Assembly: GCA_963556145.1 (NCBI GenBank)
Contig: OY744463.1
Span: 3,348,001-3,412,000, forward strand
DNA: 64,000 bases
DNA from: Hygrocybe punicea
Taxonomy: Eukaryota > Basidiomycota > Agaricomycetes > Agaricales > Hygrophoraceae
Reading direction: 5' to 3'
The first letter of the stretch is position 1; every line of letters starts with the position of its first letter. Shown in pieces: positions 21,311-34,500 of this stretch. A program made the translations under genes and the position numbers. A model generated the notes under the pieces. It worked only from the letters and a program-made list of their open reading frames with translations. It did no database searches and was not told the origin of the DNA.

Positions 21311-22742
21311 TATTCCCGTCAAAGGACCTCCAACCTGCTACGAGCAACCTGACGGTACCTACGAGACCATACCCGAGAACCCGGCAATTCGACGTTTCAT
21401 TTGGGAGCACTTCCAAGGTGTCAACCGCGTCATCCAGCGTTTCCGCTATGTCGGCGGTACCTTTAACGGCAAGAAACTCGAGTTGTGTCGACCCTCAGTC
21501 ATCGTTGTTGGCCACCGATGCACATACGAAGGAAGAGTAGCCGACGACTCCAAAGTACAGAAGATTCGTGATTGGCCACTGCCGACCAACCTTACCGAAG
21601 TTCGCACCTTTCTCAGTATCTGCGGCGTCTTGCGTATTTTTATCAAAGACTTCTCGCTCCACTCCCGACCCCTCGTCCGTCTTACCCACAAAGGTATACC
21701 CTTCGAATTTGGTGAAGAAGAAGAGACCGCCGTCGACTACCTCAAAAATGCCGTCATTTCATCGCCAGCGCTGCGCGCTATCGATTACACGCGTGAATGG
21801 GAGGTCATTCTCACCGTCGATTCATCCATTCTTGGAGTCGGCTTCGTTCTTATGCAAATCCGCGCCGACAGAAAGCGCTATCCGAATCGATTCGGTTCAA
21901 TATCATGGAACGAGCGCGAAGCCCGATACTCCCAGTCCAAGCTCGAGCTTTACGGTCTCTTCAGGGCCCTCCGTGCCTACCGGATTTTCATTATCGGCGT
22001 CCGCAACCTCACCGTCGAAGTCGATGCGAAGTACATAAAAGGGATGCTCAACAACCCCGACATCCAACCCAATGCTACGATCAACCGATGGATAGCCGGC
22101 GTGCTCTTATTTGATTTTAGACTCGTTCACGTACCCGCTTCCACACACGGTGCACCCGACGGACTCTCCAGACGTCCCCACGCTGCAGAAGACCCCGAGG
22201 TGATCAACGACTCCGACGATTGGCTCGACCACTCTTACGGTTTCTTTATGGAAGTCGTTAACTACCGACCCGTCCCCACGCCGTCTAAGCCGATTGCCAT
22301 ATGCGGCCGCTGCCATGCCACAGCTGACCGACTCCACGAGTTACCCGCCGTCCTCGTCTACACAAATCAGGAAGCCATTTCTGACATACCACGATCTGAT
22401 AAAGCCCGCGCAGCTGACGCTCGTCTTGCCCTCGTCGAGACCTGGTTACAAGATCTAACCTGACCTGCGAACTTCACGGACGAAGAATACCGTCTGTTCT
22501 TACGATACGCCCTTGAATTCTTCATCACCGATAACAAGCTTTGGCGTAAAGACCGTCACGGAAAACACAAACTCGTCATACTGCCCGACCGCCGGCTTCA
22601 ATTACTCAAAGACGCTCATGACTCTCTCAGCCATAAAGGCATATTCTCCGTCCACGCCCGGCTGCTCGATCGTTTCTGGTGGCCACACCTCGACCACGAC
22701 GTAAAGTGGTACGTCCAGTCTTGTCATCAGTGCCAAGTACGC
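21311..22742 (+). pseudogene. Gypsy B RT second half, RNase H and integrase N-terminus
   Basis: After the family C insertion the frame resumes with IPVKGP and runs through the RT thumb/connection (VGHRCTYEGR, TFLSICG), the RNase H domain (VDSS, SKLELYG and VDAKYIKGML with its Asp/Glu/Asp residues, then HGAPDGLSRRP) and the integrase zinc-binding region (H-x3-H of HDSLSH, C-x2-C of CHQC). A TGA at 22461-22463 lies between RNase H and integrase. Family A interrupts it right after CHQCQVR. Confidence 0.9.
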
Positions 22743-23335
22743 TGTAGAGGCTCCGGGCCCTCTGGACCCGAATCCTCTTCATATCCCACTTCGTCCCCGT
22801 CCAGTCCCATTCACGTATCGTCAATTCCGCCCGATTCCGGTCCTCTCCGTCGATTCCGCTCCGGATTCCGCCTCCGGAATCGTTCATACTCAAGATGCGA
22901 TGTCTCTAACGACCCGGAATCAGTATGTATATAGTTACATATGATATATCTTCGTTTCCCGTTACTTAGTACATAGCACCATTCCCCCTATACTCCGCTC
23001 CACCTCTCTACCATCAGTTACAGCCTTCGGTTGTAGTACATAGTTACTACAGCACAGGATCTCTCCCAGTAGTATAAAAGATGTACTCTTATACTACAAC
23101 CATATAGAAAAATACAGGTTATCGCTCCCCTTCAGTTCTATTTCTTAGTCCTCGCTTCGTATCGTCTCCATATTAGTCTTCGTAACTCCACTCCCTTCAC
23201 TTCCCCTCTGATCCGGAACCCCGGATTTGGGTTGGATTGACTAGACTATAGACACTAAACTCCTCTGATCACTTCTTAGCTGATCACCACTTTCGTAGAT
23301 TCCCATTCGGGTCTACAACTGAACTCGCCGTCACA
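22743..23335 (+). repeat. 5' LTR, family A copy 1
   Basis: It begins TGTAGAGGCTCC and ends GCCGTCACA. A TATA-like box (TATAAAAG) lies at 23073-23080. The primer site TGGAGCCCACCGCGAGGA begins at 23338, two bases after the LTR. Confidence 0.95.
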
Positions 23336-23529
23336 ACTGGAGCCCACCGCGAGGAGTTTATTTCTTTTGTCTTTTCATACCCTCCCCACGGTCGGCTTTG
23401 ACTTTCATGACGTTTCCCTCTTCTACCCAACTCTAGTTATTTAGTTCTGCTTACGACTTCGACCTCGACCTCGAACCTCCTTGACCCGACCCGCTTTCTG
23501 ACCCGCATCCCGATTTAGACATTCCCGAT

Positions 23530-25083
23530 ATGACGTACGGATTCATGCCTCTCCGAGGTGATCCCTCAGCCCTGACATTCGACGGAAACGAACTCGACCT
23601 CCCCCGCTTCTTCGACGAAATTGACATACTCGGTTCCGATTGTGGACTCACGGACACTTTGAAGATTCGCTACACGCTACGGTACCTCAACAACGACGAT
23701 TATGAACTCTGGTTGACACTTCCCGCCGCTTCCGCTAAAGACTTCATCGCTTTCCGACGTGCCATCTTCGACTTTTATCCCGGTGCTACGGATTCCATCC
23801 GGTATACGATCTCGGATCTCGATCAACTTACGCGATGACAATCGGCTTACGGTATAGAGAACAAAGTGGACTTAGGACAATATTTCCGGGATTTCATACG
23901 CATTTCCGGTGTCTTGTTTGACAACGGCCGTCTAACGGATAAGCAATGGAACACATACTTCGCCAACGGATTCGACTCAGACCTTCGTCTACGTATTGAA
24001 GAACGCCTCCATTACCTTCTTCCCGACCATTACCACGACGATCCGTACCCGCTCGATGTTTTCCACGATGCCGCCTTATTCCTGCTTTCCGGTTGTCGCT
24101 CTGTTCCGAAATCCCCTTCCCTTGCCGTTACTATCTCTAGTCCCGATTCCGGTCCCAGTCCCCCACCCGTCATAGCTTTGTCATCTCCGGTCCCGATTCC
24201 GACCTCAATCCCGCCCACTGTCGTTCGTTCCGTCCCCCACGTTCATTCCGGTCCTACGTATACTCCGTCCCCTTTATCGCATATTCCGTCCCTGTCCATT
24301 CCGGTGCCCGTCGAGACCGTCATTTGTTTACAGGTATTGTCGTCCAGTCCTGTGTTGTCCCCGTCCGATCCCATTCCCGATTTATCGATGCCGGTCACCG
24401 ATTTATCCAATTCATTTCCTATTTCGTCCACGTCGTCTCCGGATTCGACCCCTCCGCTTTCCATCCATGAACTCGTACCGGACCCGCTCCCATTGTCATC
24501 GGATTCTCCAGAAATAGACATTCCGTCCCCGATATTGCCGCCATATTGTCCTCCGTCACCGTCTATCGAGATTCCATCGACTTTGGTTGAGTATTCCATA
24601 CCCGTTCCCATTCCAGACCCCATTCCACCCCTTGTATTTGATTTCGATTCCGGTTCCGATTCCGTTATGTCGACCCCTTCGTTCCCGGTTCCCCTCGTCG
24701 TTCCCGCTCCCGTATCGTCTCCGGTTCCCTCCTCGCCCACTTGGGGCATCCCGTCGTCTTTAGACCCGTCACGCGGCACACCCGTTATATGGGATCGTGT
24801 TGGTGTCGGCACTCCGGTTCTCAAATTTTTATTGTTCCTCGTTTCCGTCTTCATTCTACTTTGTCATCGCATTTTGGACCTCCACCCCCTCGACACCTCG
24901 CTCGAATATTTGCAAGAAGTTCTCTGCCTCCTCTCGTCGTTCCGCCTCCGACCTTCTTTCAGAAACTCTTGTGGGGATATAGACCCGTTTCCGTCACCCA
25001 TTTTTGCGTTTTCGTCCTCCGTTCCACTTTCCGTTCACGCTCCCGGCCTCCACTTATTTATATTTTTGTTTCCGTTTATAGTT
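23530..25083 (+). pseudogene. Family A gag, copy 1, with premature stop
   Basis: It begins ATG and aligns throughout with the intact gag at 47300-48877. The capsid-like N-terminal 180 residues (LPRFFDEIDILGSDCGL, YPGATDSIRYT, DLGQYFRDFIRISG) are followed by a long Pro/Ser/Asp-rich tail. A TGA at 23836-23838 replaces the CGA found in copy 2. The end is set by alignment to copy 2. There is no zinc knuckle. Confidence 0.8.
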
Positions 25084-25280
25084 TTCTTTGTTTCCCGTTT
25101 GTTTCGATCCCATTCCGTGTCCGTTGTATTCCGGTCCCGCCCTCCACCTCGACCTCCAGATTCTGGCTTATGTAGTTACCCGTTTCTCCCTTTCCGTTAT
25201 AGATTTTATTATGTACTCATTTTATTTTTATGTACATTGTCCCGCGGTTCGTTTCCCCTCCTTTTCCGTCCATTTCCCTT

Positions 25281-25533
25281 CTACTCCCTTCTCCTTTCGT
25301 CGAGTTTTGTGTCGATCATGTCGAGTTGGCCAAAGATATGGGCCTGGTTCGCGCGTAGTCGATTTAGCTCTTTCGTCCAACGGGTTAGTTTCGTATGGAC
25401 CTCCGCGACATATTCAGAAAGGCCGTCCGCGATCGTCGATATCTCCCTTTGCGTTTCCGTTGCCATCTCGCGTACTGCCCAGACGTGGTCGTTGATTCCG
25501 GCTCCGATCCGCGGGTGCTTGAACAGATTTCCT
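25281..25533 (-). pseudogene. Family A antisense gene, 3' end of exon 3, detached by KDZ insertion
   Basis: On the minus strand the last part of the antisense protein is present (FKHPRIGAGINDH, then STIADGLSEYVAEV and a closing heptad-rich helix). In the intact copy it follows directly on the part encoded at 49330-49647. Here it is separated from the rest of exon 3 (37071-37393) by the KDZ transposon. Confidence 0.85.
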
Positions 25534-25689
25534 CCAGTCATTACTATAACTTTGGTTAACCATTCTAGCAGTAAAGGTACATTGTCATGGTGCACCTAGA
25601 GCAGCAATTGCTGGCTGCTGCAAATGCTGTGGTTGGTAAAACTCACCAATCTTAGTTAACCAAACTTCAGTATTGCTAGATGCCTGGTT

Positions 25690-27340
25690 TTACTTGATGC
25701 AGCAATTAGTGATGTGATAGTTGAACTTTGGTCAGCAAGTACTGTGCATGACAGTGTGTTTAATTTTACTAGATGCATTAATTGCTATATCAATAGGTGT
25801 AGTTTTACCAGATACAGCACTTGCTAGGAACTTGGTTTTACCAGAGTCAGTCCTTGCTGCTCATTTGATTATACTAAGCATAGCACTTGGTAGGGACTTG
25901 GTTTTACTATAAGCAGCACTTGCTGGGAATCTAGTTTTACTAGGGCCAGCATTTACTACTCATTTAGTTATAAGAAGCATGGCACTTGCTTGATCATTGG
26001 TTTTACTATGGCCAGCACTTGCTAAGAGCTCGGTTTTACCAGGGCCAGCACTTGCTAGTCATTTGGTTTTACCATGGCCAGCACTTGCTAGATGCTTGGT
26101 TTTACCAGGGTCAGCACTTGCTGTTCATTTGGTTGTACCAGGGACAGCACTTGCCAGGGAGCTGGTTTTACTATGGGCAGCACTTACCAGGAGTTCAGTT
26201 TTACTAGAGCCAGCACTTGCTGTTCAGTTGGTTATACCAAGGACAACACTTGCCAGGGTGCTTGGTTTTACCAGGGCCAGCACGTGCTAGATGCTTGGTT
26301 TTACTAGGACCAGCACTTGCTAGATGTTTGGTTTTACCAGGGCCAGCACTTGCCAGGGAGCTGGTTTTACTATGGACAGCACTTACCAGGAGTTTGGTTT
26401 TACTAGAGCCAGCACTTGCTAGTCATTTGGTTTTACCTAGTGTTGCAACTACAATTTAAAGTTGGTCCAATAAGAGACCAGGTACTCATTGCATCAACTA
26501 ATGTTGGCAGAGGACCCTCCAGCCTTTTGTGTGATCTATGCACCCAAATATCCTCATAATTTCCACTATTTTATTGACAATGATATAGCCATTTTTCGAA
26601 AAACATCGGCTACAGTCGTGACAACACTAGTTTTACCAGGGTCAGCACTTGCTAGATGCTTGGTTTTACCAACAGCCAGCACTTGCTGGTCATTTGGTTT
26701 TACTAGTTTTACTATGGACAGCACTTACCAGGAGCTCAGTTTTACTAGAGCCAGCACTTGCTAGTCATTTGGTTTTACCAGGGTCAGCACTTGCTAGATG
26801 CATGGTTTTACCAGGGTCAGCACTTGCTAGATGCGTGGTTTTACCATGGCCAGCACTTGCTAGATGCTTGGTTTTACCACAGCCAGCACTTATGGTCATT
26901 TGGTTTTACTAGTTTTACTATGGACAGCACTTACCAGGAGCTCAGTTTTACTAGAGCCAGCACTTGCTAGTCATTTGGTTTTACCAGGGTCAGCACTTGC
27001 TAGATGCATGGTTTTACCAGGGTCAGCACTTGCTAGATGCGTGGTTTTACCAGGGTCAGCACTTGCTAGATGCGTGGTTTTACCAGGGTCAGCACTTGCT
27101 AGATGCTTGGTTTTACCACAGCCAGCACTTATGGTCATTTGGTTTTACTAGTTTTACTATGGACAGCACTTACCAGGAGCTCAGTTTTACTAGAGCCAGC
27201 ACTTGCTAGTCATTTGGTTTTACCAGGGTCAGCACTTGCTAGATGCATGGTTTTACCAGGGTCAGCACTTGCTAGATGCGTGGTTTTACCATGGCCAGCA
27301 CTTGCTAGATGCTTGGTTTTACTACTCGGCCAGCACTTGC
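25690..27340 (+). repeat. Left subterminal tandem array of the KDZ element
   Basis: About 45 units of roughly 33 bp are built on GGTTTTACCAGGG(C/A)CAGCACTTGCTAG with variants. A higher-order unit of about 240 bp is repeated near 26690-27320. The motif CAGCACTTGCTAG recurs in opposite orientation in the right array. Long open frames across it are a consequence of the unit length and are not genes. It is interrupted at 26438-26629 by a small hAT-like MITE. Confidence 0.9.
26438..26629. mobile_element. hAT-like MITE, 192 bp
   Basis: The ends read TAGTGTTGCAACTAC and, inverted, TAGTGTTGTCACGAC. A perfect 8-bp duplication GTTTTACC flanks it (26430-26437 and 26630-26637). It sits within one repeat unit of the KDZ left array. 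It is too short to encode a transposase. Confidence 0.85.
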
Positions 27341-27546
27341 TGCTTGTTAAGGTATGCATAGTATTCAATACCAATGTTTACTGTCCACAGGGTATAATTA
27401 TTCTTTTCAATGTGGCACTATCTGAAACCAAACGACCCGGGGAAAATACTCCAAAATGCTATGAACACGAAAATCCAAGCCAATTACTGCTTTTTCCTAC
27501 GAAAGCAAATATGAGCCATGAGGGATAATAGAGACAAGTGCATGTA

Positions 27547-30101
27547 TTACCTTTTTTTAGCCTGCACATCATCCTCAGCCATGTCAGATACACGCTTCAA
27601 GTTAGAAGATTTTATCTTGAGAGACGAAATCATACTATCCAGCACCCAACAAGTGTCACCAACGGCAAGGGCCAATTTGTGGTCATCGAGATTCTTGTCC
27701 AAGGCAGTGACCCACCAGGCCAGCGTCAGGATGATCATGTAAAATCCATTTGCACCCCCTCGGCAAGTTTGAGACCATTTCTCACCACTTTCGGGCACTC
27801 GTTCTGAAAGTTGGTCATCCTTTCCTTGGCGCCATTCAGGCTGAAGGGCTCTCCACCACATCCACCACGATTCACCATACTCTGCAACTTTGGTTATCTT
27901 CGGCAGCGCCGAGTACTTATGGCCATTTTTCAGCCAGATGTGAACAACTTGTGGCCGATTGGCACATTCCAGTCTCCCCTGGCAAGAACCTTATCTATCA
28001 ATAATCCGTCAAACATGTAAAGAACACTCACGGTTGTGGAAAAGCCAAGAGAACCTTCAAAAATCACCAACTTTGCTATCAAATCCACCCACTTTGGTGA
28101 CGAGGAGATGCCTTTCAAGTAATCAACCGCAGTTGAGAGCCAGGGTGGCCATTTGCCTCTATCTGAGAATGGTCCCATCAAGTCATCCTCCAAGTCACCT
28201 CCTTCGTAGTGTTTGTTGTCCGGACCATTTGGTTTAATGACGGGGCCATCAAGATCAGAAACCAGGTCACGGGAAGGACCGTTGGCAGGTGGATCATTCA
28301 TGCTGGGACTCGGAGTGCGTTCGGGAATGTCAATAAAGTCATCGGAGTTGTCTAGATTAACGAAGAGGCCGTCAAGATCAGAAGCAGGCGCAGCAGGAGG
28401 ACTGTTAGGTGGAGACGACGTAGAAATGGGGCGTGGAGCATTCATGCTGCGACCCGCGGTAAGTTTGGGCACTCCATTGACTTCAAAGGATCTAACGAAA
28501 CCAACATCAATCAGCAACTTGAACAAGGTGCAACAAGAACGTTGGATGAACTTGGGGACCACATCCCTTGAGATCTTCAGGCTTGTTTCACGACTGTGGG
28601 AGCTTGTTGAACCCATGGCTAGACGTTCCTTCCATTCATCATTCAATTTGTTGAGGATTGCCTTGTTTCTTTTAATGTTTTCGTCTCTCTTTCTTTCGTA
28701 TGAGGACCTCCGATCCACCCCTTTGCCATTGTCCTTGGTATTGGTACTTTTCTTCCTGCCTCTCCCAGCATTGGATCTATCTTCGTTGTTGTTTTTGCCA
28801 GGCGGTTCGCTTTGGACAGGTGTATGATTGGCCCGCTGAGGGAGGTTGGGGTGGGGAGAACCTGCTCGGGAGGCAAGGGAAATTGGGTTGTCGCCTTGTG
28901 GGTTGGTGGTTCCAGGGAGGGCACGAGATTCGCAAACATTGGAAGCTGGTGGCACTTGAAGGTAAGGTTCTCATAATTCGGCCTCAATATTTGCGGCCGA
29001 CTCACGAAAAACCTTGTTCAGATGCCCAACAAATGGCAATTCAACATTGTCATACCATCCAGCATAGGCCTTCCCAAAGTCATTTCCCATCGTCGTCTTT
29101 CCGCTATGGAAGCTGATGGAGACATAGGATTAGCTTTCGTCAAACGGTGATCAAGTGAACTTGCCTCATGACGACAATCTTTCCCCCTACTTTCGGTTCA
29201 GGTCCATCCAGCAATACAGTCCCGACCATCCCAGTTTCTAACTCCACCTGCTCCAACATACGTGTCATCGTTAACGGGAGACAGTTCTGAGCCCTGCCAA
29301 GTGGGTTTGTTAGCTCGTGGCCTTTTCAATATATAACCATACTTACTTCTGATACGCCGTGGCCTTGGCTCGTCGACGCTGCTCTTGGACATCAATTTCC
29401 TTGTCGGGGTCGCCCTCCAGCTCCTCGTCACTAACTGGCTCCTCACGGTACTTTTCGACTTCTTCACGAATGTCCGCCAATTCCTGAAGATACATTTTTC
29501 TAATAGTCCTGTTGCGAAAGGCAAGATTGGGCCCAGGCTTCGTTGAATCGTTTGGGTGTTTCACCAAGTGGTCTGCCCAGTCCTTGGCAATTTCCGACTT
29601 CAATTTCTTTTCGTAGTACAGCCGAGAGTACGCTTGCATTGGCTGAAGTTTTTTCGTTTGTTTTTTTGTCAGATTTAGAACCTTCACGCGGTTCTCGGAA
29701 GCTGCCCCGCTGCTACGTGTATGGTTGTTAAACCATTGCTTGAGGTGCTGGACAAAGAGTTAAGCATTGGCAAGCTTGACAGTGCACACACTCACTGATT
29801 TCCTGCCTTGAACCGCATCCGACAGCATATCCTGTTGATCAGTGGTGAGCTCGATGCTTGCAGAAGTGGTCGCTGCCACCACAACGGGTGAAACAGATTC
29901 TGGCCATTGCAAAAACCACTCCTCCCACAGCAGAGACCAGAATTCTGCCAGCGCACGAGGGCCGCCTCCTTGCGCCACAAGATAATTGGGAACGCGCGCA
30001 CGCAGCCAGAAATCCTGCTCGACAGTAGCCCAACCTTTTCGCCCGCCTTTTTTCTTCTCAATTTTCTCCGACTTCGGGCCTTGTTCTTTGCCGTTATCCA
30101 T
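27547..30101 (-). CDS. KDZ-element companion gene, unknown function
   Basis: The gene starts at ATG 30101 (MDNGKEQGPKSEK) and ends at 27547, with several introns, for example after GRKS near 29799 and after FSTT near 28040. Conserved features are an N-terminal FW.RLL..W..QWP-like region, a WFNNHTR motif, a Lys/Arg-rich middle, a PPWLSTAVDYLKG segment and a tryptophan-rich C-terminus (WWMWWRALQPEWR, GGANGFYMI). I recognise this architecture from uncharacterised proteins common in mushroom-forming fungi but know no function. It is divergent from the transposase across 1.4 kb. Exon limits between 28960 and 29340 are uncertain. Confidence 0.65.
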
Positions 30102-31535
30102 GGTGAGGGGTGAGGTTACCTGGCGAGAGTTGACTCTTGCAACAATCAGTTTTATTTTCTACTAATTACTGTTGCAATCTAACGAAATATTACTCGCCCA
30201 ATTTTTCAGGAACGTAGCTATCTCGCCACCCCTCAATCAATCTCCAGATGTTTCCACTGTCAGACTACTACCCACATAGTAAGTGCATTCAGTTCGCCAC
30301 CCTGGGCAGTGGCTCACAATCACTTGACTCAAAAAGCCTAGTCTTGAAATCCAGGTCCATTAACTCCAATGCGCGACACATATTGATTGAACCAGACAAA
30401 GGTGGCGACTTAGAAGTAGAACGCCTGAGACGAGATGGAATACCAGTATGATGTGAATAATCAGGAGGAGGTCAACGGCGACAACAGAAATGATATGTTA
30501 TACACCTCAGTTTTGTCAATTCACATCCGTTCTCGGCTTGAATGGGCTGTCGCAACATCTCAATATGGTTAAGATCATATGGAATTGATTTTATTCATTG
30601 ACCGTAGGAACAGTGTGTAGGCGCGTTAGGCAGCCGGATGAGATGGCAGGAAAGTGTGGCTACAGTGACCAAATAAGTATCGGGTTGGGGGTTGTGGCAT
30701 GCACGCTTGAGACCTCAGCGTATCCTGTTCGCACCCAAGGCTCCATATTTCCCTCTCCGGCGTCGTTGGCCTTGCTTACAATCAGTCAAAGGAAGGGGAG
30801 TGCAGGTGGGGTATGGTGCTGAAGGATGTGCGGAGGGAGGAAGCACTCAAAATACAGAAAAGGGAGGCAGCGCGTGAGGCTACAACAGGTGCAAAACGGC
30901 ACAAGAAGAGGCAAGACGAAACAAGAGGGCGAGTAAGGAAAACGGCGGAGGATATGAGGTGCAGGGTGCAGGAGGTGTAGGAGGGCAGGCGAGGCTGAAG
31001 GGAGGAGGGAAGAGGGCGCGAGAGTGACTTAGAGGGCATCGGGAAGGTGGAGGTGTGCCGCGTGGTAAGAGTCATAATCTAGTTGTTAGCAACTGGTATC
31101 ACAAGATGAAGATAATGAAGGACGTACCTTTGTTACGCAAGGGTATGCCAGACGGCTGGCTCATCGGCGATGACAACAACGATGACGACGGGTGGTGGTA
31201 TCTTGAAGATCAATGAGTTAGTTCGGGTCGCCCAATTTCCTAAGAGACGCCGTTGCGATCAATACAATGAATTTTAAAGCAAATGTACGAGGGCGTACTA
31301 ACTAGTTCTCCAGACGTCATTTAGAGATTTCATATTGAATTTCATCCCACACGACCGTCGCCGCGTGAAGTGTACTTCTCCAATAAAACTCAAATAAATA
31401 CGAAAATAAATCGAAGGCTAGCTAATATACAGTACAATGTATTTGTTACAGGTAGATGCACAGTGAAAGTCGTGTACATGTAGAATCCGTAATCAAGACT
31501 GTGGCATTGTCTTCAACTTCGACTCTTTCACACAG
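30102..31535. other. Divergent intergenic region inside the KDZ element
   Basis: The 1.4 kb between the companion gene (minus) and the transposase gene (plus) should hold both promoters. I see no gene here. A short frame at 30248-30451 and purine-rich sequence at 30790-31060 are not supported by any family resemblance. Confidence 0.5.
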
Positions 31536-34500
31536 ATGGCGAGATCTAAAAACAAAAAATCTTCCATTAGTATGAGAGTGTCCCGTCCTCACATATCCCA
31601 ACTCTCTATCACACGCAACATCAGCGTTCATCGAAACGCCAATGGTCGGATTGGCTCCTCTCTCACACATACACTGTCAGAATGCCACGCACCTCCTGCA
31701 AGTACCACTGAATTTCTGGAAGACCCTGAGACACCTTGTGAATCCAATTGCCATCACGAACCCAGTGATATGCCGGACGAGAGCGTTGAGGACGAGCAGC
31801 AGAGCGTTGAGGACGAGCAGCAGAAGGCTGCTGCCGTGAGTCCTCTTTGTCTGAGATGCGTCTTCGTTTTCCCTGTATTGTCTCTAGTATCGCCCCATAC
31901 AAGAGTGGCTTCCATATCGACAAGAGTATCTGGACGAGATGCTTCGTCACGATGGGCGCGAAGGCAAATCTTTACCTTGCGATGGCTGTCAAGGTGTCGC
32001 AGACTTCAAGTGTCGCGATTGTGCCCATCGCTGGCACTACTGTCAAGCCTGCCTTATCGAACGCCATCAACATCTCCCTCTTCATCGAATTCTAGTGAGA
32101 CCATCTTTTCTTTACTAGTTTTCACCAGCTTACAAGTCCCAGCATTGGACAGGATCTTTCTATGACGATACGACTTTGCAAAAACTTGGTTTAGTTGTTC
32201 AGCTTGGCCACGATGGTGTAGTCTGCTCCGTCCCTGGTCCATTACAATCTGACTTTGTTGTTCTCGACATTTCTGGACTCCATCTGGTTAATTTTAGGTA
32301 CTGTGGATGTCACCACCAAACTGGTGCTTCACGTAACCATGTCCAACTCCTCCGATCCCAATGGTTCCCTTCCACTGTGTGGCGCCCGCGGACTGCTTTC
32401 ACGTTTGATCTTCTCGACACTTTCCATTTAATCACATTGCAAGGAAAGCTATCAGCTTATGATTTTTATCACTCGCTTGTTCGAAAGACAGATAACACCA
32501 GTCTTCTGAACATGAAGGTGAGTTATAATTTCTGCTCTTGATTGCTCTAATCTTGGGCTTAGAATCGTTATCCACAATTTTTAACCGTTATCCGTATCTG
32601 GCGTCACCTCAAATCTCTCAAGCGAGCCGGCCGTGGACATGACCCGGCAGGTGCTGGAGCAACAACATCAGGGCAATGCGCAATTGAATGCCCAGCTTGT
32701 CCCCATCCTGGTCGAAACCTTCCAGCAGATTGGATGAATGTGCCGAAAAGCCGCAGGTATGTTTAACAGGTCAGCAAGTGACATGTTGTTTCTGATTCAA
32801 GTTTTCAGCTGGCTATATGCACTCAACCTCACTACCGACGCTGACTTTCGCCTCAAGAACAAGGCACGTGGAATCAAGAATGACCCTCCACTGGGCAACG
32901 GCTGGGGTCACTGGGTCCCCGAAGAACCATACCATGCTTACATTGCACAGTACGGTGACCAGATCGAGGTGCCAGTCTTGTTCTAGTCAACTTGTGCCGT
33001 CTATTAATAATAGTTGCTGCTGAAGCCAAACATCTGTGATTCCGAGCTTCGTGCCGTTGACCATGCAAACACAAGGTTCTCACAGGGGTACTCAGCAACT
33101 GGTGTTGGAGGTGTGCTTTGCGCTCGGCACAGCCTTGTCCGCAAGAATGGTCTTGGTAATTTACAGAAAGGGGAAAGGTCAGATCAATTACATCGGTTGC
33201 CATCAAAGCTGATGGTGTTTCACCCAGATATGCCAACATGGACTTCATCATATTCTTTAGCCTAATTGGTACCATCCTTCCTCTCTTGGTTTTCTCATAC
33301 GACATTGTCTGCCAGTGGCATCGGAACCTTACAAAACGACTCTCTCAACTGCCTGAGGTAATGCGCATAACCCTGGAACAATTGAAGTCAGCACGATTTG
33401 TGATTCCAAAATTCCACATCTACGGCCACGGTCTCCCTTGCCAGACCCGGTTCTCACTGAACTTCCTCCCATTTATGGCACGGATCAATGGGGAGGACCC
33501 GGAGCGTTGGTGGGCACACATTAACCCAGTAAGCATGAGTACGAAAGAAATGGGACTGGGTGCACGGCTAGATACGATCGATGATCACGCGAGGGCCTGG
33601 AACTTCCGCAAAATAATTGGGCTAGGTTAGTGTTGATATTGTTAAAGTGTTGATATTGTTAAACTGTCGGTCACTTACCTTGTCTATGCCTAGGAACTTA
33701 TTTACTTGCTCAACTCATAAAGGCGATTGCGATGGCGAAAATTCAGCGGGAACGTCATCAAGAGCTTGACTTGACATTCCCTCGTGATGTGGTCCAGAAG
33801 TGGGAGAAGATGGTAACGGATTGGAATGCAAATCCTCAGGCACCGAATCCATATGTGGAACCGATCATAAGTGAGTTTCCCTCCATTGGAAATGTTAGAA
33901 CAATCAAACCGTTGATATCAATTTCCAGGCACATCCATGACTACCCTCCGGATTGAGCTAGCGAAGGAAGAAGCTGCTGTATTGGAACAAGGGGAGGTGC
34001 GGCCGCATGAGACTTCACCGTCTACATTCATACAAATCGGTTTGGATTTGGAAGATCAACAGTAAGCACCTTCATTTGATTATTACGCCGCTGTCTAGCC
34101 CTTTCTATCAGAAGAGTCCTCATACAACAAGCCAAGGGCCAGAAGACTCCTTTCGAGCAGGCAGACCTGGATGAGAAGCGCAATGTACTGCGTCGGCGCA
34201 TCAAAGCCTGGGTTGAAGTCCGAAACATCTACATTCCGGTATTATCAGAGCATACCCACACTGACCATGGCACGTTGAGCACCGTAATTTCCACGCTACC
34301 TGAACTGACCCCCTTGAAACTCCCCTCGGCATTAAATCCGGCACTTCGAGCCTCCTGTATATTAGGACTGCCAGACACAGAACGCCGTCTGCGTCTGGCA
34401 CAAGCTAATGATGCATTGGACGACTTGCGTCGGCAACTGCGTATCACAATGGGCCTCGGGCACTACAAAAACACACAAGTGGGAGCGAGTCAGCGAACGT

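Noticed and set aside
25690..27340. CRISPR-like appearance of regularly spaced repeats
   Set aside because: Units are contiguous without unique spacers, lie inside a eukaryotic transposon, and no cas genes exist.
25986..27528. Several overlapping frames of 70-140 residues with LVLPGPALA-like repeats
   Set aside because: They are translations of the 33-bp subterminal repeat in all three frames; a unit length divisible by three keeps frames open. No start context, splice sites or family.
30782..31075. 97-residue minus-strand Ser/Pro/Leu-rich frame
   Set aside because: Shadow of a purine-rich tract in the divergent promoter region of the KDZ element.
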